From Ciona intestinalis (Eukaryota; Chordata; Ascidiacea; Phlebobranchia; Cionidae), in contig NW_004190459.2 in the NCBI RefSeq assembly GCF_000224145.3, positions 1-64,000 of the forward strand: DNA of 64,000 nucleotides, given 5' to 3'. This document shows positions 50,001 to 62,214 of the stretch, piece by piece. The position numbers and the translations under genes were made by a program. Under the pieces are notes generated by a model. The model saw only the letters and a program-made list of their open reading frames with translations, was not told the DNA's origin and did not search any database. Position 1 is the stretch's first letter, and each line of letters starts with the position of its first letter.

Positions 50001-53000
50001 TTTTTGCGCAAGCAGCAAAAGTATCAAGAGTTTTTGAGTCGCCACCCAAGCTTGGCAGTGCCGAACCACGCCGATTTAGCATAATAGGGTTAGATTGGGG
50101 TATGTCCCACTTCTGGGGCCCCGAAACCCGTAAGCTGGGTGAGGAGGGTGGCCCCGACATGGCAATATAACTGTGGTCGTCTTCTTCCTAAATTTGCCAG
50201 GAATTCGTACGAAAAAATTTCAAACGCAAGAAATAACCAAGCAACCCATGCATTAATAAAAAGGAACTTATCCACAAATTATTAGATCCACATAAACACA
50301 CCATTACCATGCATGTAAAGAAGGTAGAAGCTTACCTCATGATAACTTAATGAACTTCCACGTCTGCTTGTGGCTTCTGTAGCAGCGAAGTTACAAAGCA
50401 AGTCATATGCCAATACACTGCCAATGGTGTCACTTATAATACAAACCTGAAACAATAGCACAACTTGTTAACTAAGACCATGACCATGTAGTTACACTGG
50501 ACATTGACAAAAAATTTCTGTTAAAAAGTAAAACAAAACCTATACACTGTTGAAAGTATATCACTTTATAAAAATTTTAAAGTAATCTGCAAACATAAAT
50601 AAATCTCAAAATACAGCTTTGAGACTGTTTTGAACAAACAATAAAAAGTAATTTGCGGAGTATTATTGCTCTATTTAAATTTTACAGCCTATTAAGGTCA
50701 GACTTAAATGTCTGTTGGTTGCCATGGAGCAGACAAGGCTTTCACTGAGATTAGAAATGCTTTTAACCAAAATGTCATTGAAAATATTCAGCATTGCCAT
50801 TAATGATGATGCATAATACATAGCACAAGTATGGAAGGCTATTACTTAAAATCAATAGGAAACATACCTGTCCATTGAAGCCTTTGCCTTCCTGGCTTAA
50901 AATAAAGTTATTGTAAACGAAGTTGCATGAGCATGACAGGAGACGAATTATTTCTTTATATCTTGGGGTAGAAGTTCCAAATAAAGATAACAACGAACTT
51001 GAGATTGTGTGCTTGTTCGAGATATTGTTGTCATGACTTGATGGATTCAAACTGTCATAAAATGCATTGTTACATAATAAATGAATGTTATTAATTAACT
51101 TTACATGCCGGGGCGTCGATAGTCATAACTTGAAGTTTTCATTGTAAACATAAGTTACCACATATGTAAAAATGACTTAATAAGGATTCTATTTGAATAG
51201 GAGCCTGATGATGCCATTTAGGCAAAATATATCTCTTCTATTATTTCACTGGTTGGACTTGATTTTTATCTGTTACGTTTTCTTAGCATGAGATCCTTAA
51301 CGAGTAATTGTTTTTACTGTATGGCTGATAATGTGAACTCCTATTAGTGACTACTGGATTATAGAGCAATTAACAATAAGTGTCTTGCCCAAGAACACAC
51401 ATGTTCACAATGTTAGCAGCATTGAGATTAGATTACAATCATATTTAAATAAAAACGATTTTTTTTTTTAATTTAAATGAATAGCCTACACACAGTACTA
51501 TTACAGCAGTAATGACACTCGTAATATTAATCAGTCGTTTTTTTTTAAAGTCTATTTTCGTATAACAAAAAAATGAAGGCAACCTGAATAGGTTACTAAA
51601 ATGACAAATATATCGTCTAAAAATAAATAAATTGTCAAAAGAATAGATGTTTTACACCAATACTATGTCTGGCAGCAACGGTTTATAAGAGTAACAACTA
51701 GAATTTATTTTAGAAAATCCCTATTTTCTCAATGGCATACCACATCCATAATTTTATGTGTAGAAAAGTAGTCTACATTATCTGATAAATGGCACCTAAT
51801 CATTCTTGTGTGGCGGGGCATCCATAGTTGTTATAAATAGGTGTCTTATTGTAACACTTTGTGCCTGGTTACTAGTTACCACATGTATAACTATAAAGAG
51901 TGTTTTTAGGGGCAACCCACAAGTCACTACTGGGTTGAAGCAATAAATAATGTGTGTTTACTACATGGGTACAAAAGGGTGGCAGCATCAGGTATTGATC
52001 CCAGTAACCTTTGGTTAAAATGCAAAGGTCTTACAACTGATCCATGGTGGCACACAAAGAATAAAACTATGCTTCCATATTACAGCATAACTTTTAAAAC
52101 TTTTTTGACAATTGTTTTTACCTTTGCAAGAGATGGTAAGCCTCGTTGCATATAACGGGGCAAGATACGAGACGTACAGCAAGATGTCCCAATGCTGATT
52201 TATAATGTGACTTCATAACCACTTCTAAAGTACTTTGTAAAGTATGCACGTCACTCTAAAAAAATAAATAACATGGTTGAATCATATTGAAAGCTAATTT
52301 TCATAAACAAACTAAAAACATACATATGTGGGCTAACTTGTTATAATAAAAGCAAAGCAACAATTCGTTCGTGATGAATCAATTGAACTGCTTTAAGTTC
52401 AACAATTTGTGATACAGCTAACAAACCCAGTCACACCAGTGCTGTTATAATAATTTTTTTGTAGAATGTTTTAAATTAATCTTGTTGCATAAAACACAAA
52501 TAAATAATATTTTCTAAATGCAATACGTTATACCTAAAACAAAATAGGTCTTTTTTGACAATTGTTACATTAAACCAAAGGAAACAACTATTACTGGTTT
52601 ACTATATATGCCAAAACAACTGTTTTACTTTAAATTATCTATTGGTAGGCCTATAGACAGTCTGAATACGAATGATCCAAAAAGGGCAGTGCATTGATCT
52701 GTATGGAATGTGCACAAGAAATCTTGCGCTTGTGGTTTATGATAGAAGTGTTAAAGCTTATAATTACTGGTAAAGCTCAACATTCCGTGTTTCTACTTTT
52801 AACCTTTTGGGGACGAGATATATTTTAACAAATTTTCCATTTTTGACCGACTGTCACATATTGCTCCCTAGGGACACAGGTGTTTGTGCTGGCAAAAAAT
52901 GACCAATTAGACTTTTGTTCTTTGGAAAAATTGCTACAAGATTGTATTTTGATTTTTTTGATGACGTCATCAAATTTTGAATGATATCATCAGGAATCTT

Positions 53001-56000
53001 GTATTTATGTGTAATTAGGGTTTTTAGGTAAAAATTACATAAGGAATCTATTGCAAAGTTGATTCCTGGTTTGTTTACTACCTAACTAAAATGATTGTTT
53101 GATTTGGTGATGTCAAAGGGATCAATTACGTCACTTATAACCTGATGACGTCATTTTTTGAAAGTTCATTTTCGCTAAAATCCTAACAAAACTTGCCAAA
53201 AACGTTTTATTATGAATTTAAAGGTAGAAACAACGTGTAGAAGCAAAATGAAATTAGAGGGGANNNNNNNNNNNNNNNNNNNNNNNNNNNNNNNNNNNNN
53301 NNNNNNNNNNNNNGAATCATATTGAAAGCTAATTCTCATAAACAAACTAAAAACATACATATGTGGGCTAACTTGTTATAATAAAAGCAAAGCAACAATT
53401 CGTTCGTGATGAATCAATTGAACTGCTTTAAGTTCAACAATTTGTGATACAGCTAACAAACCCAGTCACACCAGTGCTGTTATAATAATTTTTTTGTAGA
53501 ATGTTTTAAATTAATCTTGTTGCATAAAGTACAAATAAATAATATTTTCTAAATGCAATACGTTATACCTAAAACAAAATAGGTCTTTTTTGACAATTGT
53601 TACATTAAACCAAAGGAAACAACTATTACTGGTTTACTATATATGCCAAAACAACTGTTTTACTTTAAATTATCTATTGGTAGGCCTATAGACAGTCTGA
53701 ATACGAATGATCCAAAAAGGGCAGTGCATTGATCTGTATGGAATGTGCACAAGAAATCTTGCGCTTGTGGTTTTTGATAGAAGTGTTAAAGCTTATAATT
53801 ACTGGTAAAGCTCAACATTCCGTGTTTCTACTTTTAATATTCTGTGTCTGCCACAACCAGTGTGTGTTTTATACTATATTTATGTTATTGCATAAATTAT
53901 TTCTATTTGTTGTGGTGATGGGAAAGTTGTTGAAAATATACTTCAGCTAAATTGTGCATGATATGCTGTAAACATTAAACAGTTAAGCTAACAGATAAAT
54001 ACTTGTATTGACCAACAATTAAATACTCTTGTAAAAGATAAAGACTTCCAACAGTAGCGTTATTACCTGTTTGGAAGAATGTAGACCTTGGTTTGAAGCT
54101 TCCAGGCCATTTCCTCCATGTAATACTAATAAGAGGACACTCACTTTACAGGGCGAGGGAGAATATGACTGTGGAAACAATAAAACAATATGTCATCACA
54201 ATGCCTATCGTAAAACAAAAGTATTTTTAAATTGGAATTTTGAAACCCTAACATTCGAAAAATAACAATTAAAAATTGGGAAATAAAAAAAGGCTTATAA
54301 AATAAATGGTCAGTGGAATTAACACATTTAAATTGCACTAACAAAAAATATATTTTTCTTTATATCAAAATAGTATACTGTAAGCATTTCCATTAAATTA
54401 CATGCTTACACTCGAAATAAAGTAACAACTTTCAACTTGTTTTACATAGTGTTATCTAAGATTTTTAAATTTGCCACATTAAATAACTGGTAATAGGTTG
54501 TTAGGTTTACATATAAATCTAATGATAAAATGAAATTGAACTATAGTTATACCGAACAGATGTATAATAAGATTTTATTTTATAATTTCATAAAAACTGG
54601 CGCATTTTCTTTATTTGATAAAAGTAATGATTTAATTTAATTGCTACATGGATACATTATCATCACATATCAGTGTAATTACATTTATAACCATAGGCGC
54701 CTAACCTGGGGTGGCAGGGTTGGCAGGCCTACCCAGGAATTTTTACCACCGCATTAATCAGTTTACTAGTAACCGAAAAGTCAGATTGTTTTGAAGAAAT
54801 ATGTGTCTAACTATCCCTGCCTCCCCTGCATTTAGAAAACTTTAGGACTTATGTTTATAACCCATTATACCACATAGGGTCAATTAAAATGCTGTTAACA
54901 AGTAGATACTGGATTCAAAGCTCAATGCTGCCACGAAAAGAAAGTTATTACGTTACTTTTATTTAAGTAATATGAAACAATTTAGGAGTGAATGTCGTAT
55001 ATATATATTTAACTCACAATAAATCTTGTGATAAATATTACATGATGATGTATTATTGTTGTCGTATGTTGGCAAATGCAACCACCCCCCCTTAAGGGGA
55101 AGAACTAATCTAATATTTATTAAAAATAATTATTAAATATTTATTTTAATAACATGTGTTTGCATGGCACACAGCACAATTAAACAGACTAAATAAAACG
55201 ATTTTAAATCTAAAAAGGCTTTCTGGGAATTTTGCAAATGAACATTTTACCTTGGCCAATCTCATTATTAGTACTAGAAAAGCTACTTTAAATTGATAAT
55301 ATGCCTAGCAGAAACAGTTTGTTTAAATGTAAAATAATTTTTAGTTTTACAAAAATAAAAATTTACATCGAAGTTTTTCTGTATTCAAATATGGCAGAAA
55401 ATTACGGTATCATAATTTGTTTTATTAATAAAAAATAAGATTTTAAATTGGCACAACTTACTGTAAGGCCATTTTTACACAAAGCTCTATTTATTTGGTG
55501 CAGAGTTAGGTCACATTTTTAGTGTGTGGAAATTTAGAATTCTTGAGAAATTAAAAAATAAATTTCCTTCTTACTTCTGTCAGTTGTCAATGATAATAAT
55601 TAATTCATCAACAAAATCAATACTTTTGAGAGGCTGGTCTATTACCCAACTATTTTGTACAATAAAAAGCCGAACTTTTCATCATGGCATTGTTTTGTGT
55701 GCAGCTATAATCAACAATATTTTTTGATAACAAAAAAGTAACCGAGGAAGTTTTTTAAAAGTACACAGAAAAAGTACATCGAATTATTTCACAGTTTGTG
55801 TAAAAATTGTAAAAAACAAGGCCTATCAACAAAGGAAGCAAAATAGTATTCAAATATCCAGATGTGCCACATTAAAGGGAAACAAGCAAAAGTCTTGGAT
55901 GCTTGATTGGGATAATAGTTAACTTATAACATAACACCATATGATGTATAGTAGGGTGGGGAAAGATGGGACACCTTTAGCACATAAATACCCAAATATG

Positions 56001-59000
56001 TTGATTGTTGTTTTAAACAATTAAAAACGGTTTATGGGAGTCGTGAGGATCAGTCTCATAACTCTTTAAATGTTATTTGTTTAACACCAAATGGAAAAAA
56101 ACGGAATAAAAAAGTGTCCCATCTCCCCCCAACCTTACTATATTATCATATATTTCACGAACAATACTCACAGTTTCACCGAGTATTTCATGATCCAAAC
56201 TGTTGTCACGAAGCAGCGATCTCGGAGAATCTGTATAAACATCACAGAAATGTTATAAAAACAACATAGACATCATAAAATATCCACAAACCTCCAGTTG
56301 AAGCTTCAGCGAGGTTTTCAATTGAACTTCCCCATCTGCAGGTTGATAATGATCTGAACGATTCCTCATTCATAATCTCATCTAAACAATGGAAAATATG
56401 TTTAAATGTTTGAATCTAGGGAGTAAGCAGTTTAATGTTTAAAACTAAGGGGTTAACATTATAATGTTTAAACTTGAGGAGTTTTTCAATGTGTAAAAAA
56501 GGTTAAAATTTTTGTTTATTGTGTAAAACTAAGGTGTTAATATTCCAATATGTAAAACTAGGGGGTTGGGTTAAAATTTGAAGCATTTTTACCAATTTGC
56601 TTTAAAGTTAAAACACTGTCTAATTAAAAAAGTAACATCATCGAAAATGGTTTTAATTTGAAAACCAAAACGCTGGAGACAAAAATCGTATCATACATAT
56701 GGTCTGTCAAACAGACCACTTTGTAAAAGCATATCTCAACATGCCAATAAAAAGATAATTCACCAATATTTGGATAAGAGGACATAGTAAAAAAATTTCG
56801 GAAATGAAAAAAACAAATTTCAAGAGCGAAAAAAACAGCAATAAATAATGACAGCAAAGAATCAGCGTCAAAATATTATACATTTGCCTGGCAAGATTAT
56901 AATATATGTATGATACAGGTATAACCGGACCGAAATTAAACTTTTGTACAGCATGGCATTTAGTATGTTACATTTTTAATAAATCTGTTCCGATACAAAA
57001 CATGATTTCAGCATTTATATAAATATTTAAAGAGATATGAATAATAGAAACTTTGTGACCTTAAATAATGTATATTGGTAACGCCAAAAAAAGAAACTAT
57101 TTATAGCAAATATATTCAAAACTATTTTTAACGTGCTACCATGTTACAAAAATTCAAATAGGGTTGGAAATGTGGAATTTGCATAATCCTAAGCAATGTC
57201 TGAAGTGGTGGATTACATTTTGTTTTACAATTTTAATCAACAACCTGTGATGTTGTAAGGCTGCAATAGGTTGTGGCAGAATCAATACTTGCGTCTGCAT
57301 TGCAACACCAGTACTCTGTGCTGATTAATCTATACAGTGTATTATATACCTAAGAAGGCATTTGAAGTGAAAACCTGGTTTTAAGAGATTGCTTTTCTTG
57401 AAGGAATTCAAAACAGATTTCATATAAACAAGCCAGTGGATTAGGGACTTGGAATTCTGTTTTTGAAGGGTCACAAAAATTTGTTTCATCACATAACATG
57501 TAAAGTAAGATTGACAGTTCATGTTGGGAGGGACTAAGTAGATTACTCTGTTTTCCTGCGTGGGCCATCAAGGTATATGGCACATAGAGCACCGTGGTGC
57601 TATAAATAGACAGGGAAGTGGTAAATGCATTCGTTTCTATGCGAGACCACTCAAAGTGTTTTCTACTAGTTTTTACTGACTCAGCAATAAATTTACTTTC
57701 CTTATCCAGAAGGTAAAAAACAGAATTGATTTTGAAGCATGACCAGCAATAAATGTTCGCATTATCCAAAAAATATTTGAATATTTGAAAGAAAGTGCAT
57801 AAAAACTTGACCAGAACAATATAAACAAACGTTTGTGTTTATAACTACATCTCTAATGAAAATGTTTTGCAAAAGAATAAAAACAACTATAAGTTGAATA
57901 ACAACAAATATTATGTTCAAATAATAAACACAACTCCCCACAGACATACAAACAAACACTTAAATATGTTTTAGAAGTATTTTTGGTAGACAGGAGTCAA
58001 AATAAACTTCAATGAGTGAAAACCTGTCAATATTGTGAAGGGAAACTACACAAACAAATAATTCTTGGGATAAAATTTATTTCGAGATGGTTTATATAAA
58101 GAACAGACCGCCAATCTGATATTTAAAGTTCAGTAGGTAACGTAACCATGTACTGTGACATTATCATGCTACAATATTAAATGTCAAGACATATAGCAAG
58201 GCAATGCGATTAACATAATATGCTTTGTGCTAAATCTGTAGGTGCAGAAATTCAGACTAAACACTCAATTGAGTTTCGATCATAATATATTTATTATTAA
58301 ACAAACTTTTGAATTATATTAGAAAACTTAGGTTCAAACGTCTTGTTCTCATATTATTTATTCCAAAATCTTCAAAAAATACACAAAAAAAATCGTCAAA
58401 AAATAAAAAATCTTCAAAAAAATTAAATTATAACCCAATATATTTTCAGCAATGCGTGCACCTTTCCTTTCCCAGTAACTCTGGCAATTCGTTAGTTTAG
58501 TATAATACATAAGCATTACAATGAAATTCAAATAGGTTAAACCTTATCCTCTACAATAAACAGAAGAAAATCTANCCTTGAGCATCAAAGAATTCTTCCT
58601 CATCAGAAGAAATATCGGAACTATATCTTCGTATTCCTTCAATNNNNNNNNNNNNNNNNNNNNNNNNNNNNNNNNNNNNNNNNNNNNNNNNNNNNNNNNN
58701 NNNNNNNNNNNNNNNNNNNNNNNNNNNNNNNNNNNNNNNNNNNNNNNNNNNNNNNNNNNNNNNNNNNNNNNNNNNNNNNNNNNNNNNNNNNNNCTCTTGC
58801 ATATTATTCGGGACTAGTGGGGAAAACAGAAATATGATAATCAAAATCAGATAATTCTATCTAGTTCCTGAATATTATATGAAATAGCAAAAATATTATG
58901 TTACATAACTGATAAGTGATAACCCTGTTTGAGCCAAGTCTTATGCGAATGAAACATTGATTTTATAAATTCAACATTAAAACTTCTGCCTGAATACTAT

Positions 59001-62000
59001 TCTCTGGGTATAATATCCTTTGTAGCAACAGCAGCAAAATATTATATTAAAAACCTGATGAAACTACTCTGTTTCTACACACATTTAATAGGAAAGTAAC
59101 AAGCTTAAATTTAAGAGGCAATAAAATATTTACCATCGAGACGATTACTCTGCACCGAATGGGAAGAGATATTGGATGATTGTTTGTGCAAAACTTTTCT
59201 CCTTGCTGGAAATAAATTAAAAGATTTGATCTCATTAGGGGCAGTGCTGCAAGATCTTTTTATAGCACGACCGAAATCGTTAGTATATAAATAATATTAC
59301 TAAAGATTAAAATACAAAATTTTGCAATTGAAATTTACCTAACTTTGATTTAACTTTTACATAAATAGTTTTTAGAGGATTTGATTTAATGTAGTAGGGT
59401 ACTAAATCAAATTTAATAGCTTTTTTATTAACTAAGTTAGGTGAAATTTTTTGTAAGCATATAAAAAATGATTCAACTTTTACAACAGTTTTTATAAAAA
59501 TACTTTTTTAACCCCTGTAGGGGGCCTGCCCTAAACCATATTTAATAGCGATCCACTTTTAGGCCATTAAGCAATTTCGAAGCACTGCATTGGATGCATG
59601 TCAAACTCACTTAAAATTAATATATTAATACCCGGTTTAAAGTCTGCATGACTCATGACATGAGAAAATAACTAAGATGAAAAAAAAATTTTTTTATTAA
59701 ACATAAACAAATACTTACTTGTGTTTCTTAAAGTAACTGAATTTGATGAAATATTGTCTTCATTATTTTGAACTTTATTTTCACCATCCTGAAAATGTAA
59801 GAATAATGTTATAAAAAATGTTACAACAAATTTAGAAATAATCTTATAAAAAAATGTTACAATAATTATTTTGTGCAGATATAAGTTTTAGGGTTTGTAT
59901 TAAAATAACTGATACTGATATAAATCTCAACCTGTGTTAGAATATGGAAAGTGTTTAGTTGTTTTGATTATTTAAATACAATTTATGTAAAACAATGTGT
60001 GAATAAATTAAAAATAACAAAGTTTTTTTCTAGATTAACATTGTGAGCAGTGGGTACACATTATATATTTCATACATTAGGCCTGTAAAAAAAACACATT
60101 TTTTACATGTACTTTTTCAATCAATATAACATTTTTGTTTATTTAAGTTTACATTTTTTTATTTGTGTTACACTGTTACTTTAAAATCAATAAAAAAAAC
60201 TGCAGCTTTTGTTTCTATGTGTACACTACTACACTACAAATTTACCAGCAGTGACCATGAAAGATTTATGCAGAAGCAACAAGTTATAAGTGTATGGTAA
60301 ATATGAAGAGTAACAAAAATAATCCCAATATTTATGAAAGGCGTTCCAGGACAACTAAGTCAACAACACACAATGTACATTTGCCTGATTTATGAGACAG
60401 TATTTTACTACCATACATTATAACTTGTTGATAGACAGCACGTGAGCAAGAGCAAACACAACAGTTTAATTAAACCAAACTTCAGAAAATGTTTCTACAA
60501 ATAAAACTCAATGTGACAAATATATGGTTTTATGCAACTAATCTGATGATACCATAATTTTAATTAGATTTTACGTGAAAACTAACATTTTGACTTTGAC
60601 GCAGTCTCCTTACATGGCAGACGAAATGTCAGGTTTTATTAAACTTTATTTAAAAGTTAAAACCTATTGTGCCAGAAGGTCATTTCCGTAGTAATATTTA
60701 ATGCCTGGTGATAAAGCTAAAATATATATATATGCGTATAATAAAAAAGAAAGTTAGAAATTAATATATATTTCAACAATTACATTAATATAAAAAAAAT
60801 ATTTTTATATATATAAATGCTATTTATTTTGGTAACGAAGGTAGCAGAAAACGAGCTTTCAGTAAATTAACTGAACCTACAGCTCGGTGTATAAAAAACT
60901 CAAACATAGATATACGTTAATACAACTTACTGTTAATGTATTTTCCGTATCTTCCATATCTGGATTGGTACCAAACTTAAGTTGAAGTGCAAGTTGAGTT
61001 TCTTTTTCAAGTTTCCGTATATCATCAATGGTTAGTCCGTACCACTCATCTTGCCAACACCACGCTTGCTTGTGAGCTCGTAGCATCACTTTCCGTAAGC
61101 CTAAGTAGAAAGTTGTGTCGCAAGTTATTGAAAACTGGTCTACATCAATTATCATTTAAGCGAAAATAAAATGAATAAAAGTAAATATAAAATGATCAGA
61201 ACTTTTGGTAAAATATATATATACATATATACTCATTTTTTTACAATATTGTTAAAGGGCCTAAACACACCCCAAATGTACTTCGCTTTAATCGATAGAG
61301 TGTGTTTTTCTAATTCCAACGACACCTTACTTGTTTTAATCGGTTCTGTATAACCAAAGATATTCCAGCTCAAACACCGTAAAATTCAAAAAACTGATTT
61401 GAAAGTTGCGTGGCGAAAAAAATTGAGAAGTGTACTACCCACGTGACAAACACGTCACAAAANNNNNNNNNNNNNNNNNNNNNNNNNNNNNNNNNNNNNN
61501 NNNNNNNNNNNNCACACCCCAATGTACTTCGCTTAATTCGATAGAGTGTGTTTTTCTAATTCCAACGACACCTTACTGTTTTAATCGGTTCTGTATAACC
61601 AAAGATATTCCAGCTCAAACACCGTAAAATTCAAAAAACTGATTTGAAAGTTGCGTGGCGAAAAAAATTGAGAAGTGTACTACCCACGTGACAAACACGT
61701 CACAAAATTGTTGAAGCGTGGCCGCTCTCATTCAGAAAGGCGAGAGGCAGTGTTTTCAGCGAAAAACGAGAGAACAAAAAAAACGCAAAAAAGCACAAAA
61801 AAAACGCAGGTTTCGCTTTTAAGAATGAATCAGTCACGTGCCTGGTATGTTCCTACGTCACAATCACGGAGCTCGTAGTAAAAAAAAGATAGCGCTAGAG
61901 ATCACTGTTTGAGGACGATTATCTCCGCCTATACTGGACCAATTTTAATAAGCAAAGTATTTTTGGAATCAATAAAACGGTCGCTTTATGAATTTACCAT

Positions 62001-62181
62001 AAAAAATAAAAGTGACGTGGGGTGTGTTTAGGCCCTTTAAGTAATTTTAATTCTATACTAATATTATATTATACCTGTGTCATGAATAAATTTCTCTATT
62101 TTTGATTGCATTCCCCAGTATTTGAACTCCACCTAAAATAAAAGGGTAAAAAATTGAACTGTTATGTTTATTTATAAATAT

Positions 62182-62214
<33 letters not shown>

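Larger units (their letters stand above)
52279..53837. repeat. 524-bp duplication around an assembly gap
   Basis: 52279-52802 and 53314-53837 are nearly identical (constant offset 1035, a few substitutions). Only the left copy is followed by an extra 461 bases and the N run. It looks like two alleles joined end to end, within a PITPNM intron. Confidence 0.85.

Noticed and set aside
61675..61878. 67-codon plus-strand frame in the TTAA element
   Set aside because: Lies in a repeat with an assembly duplication; basic low-complexity composition, no transposase features.
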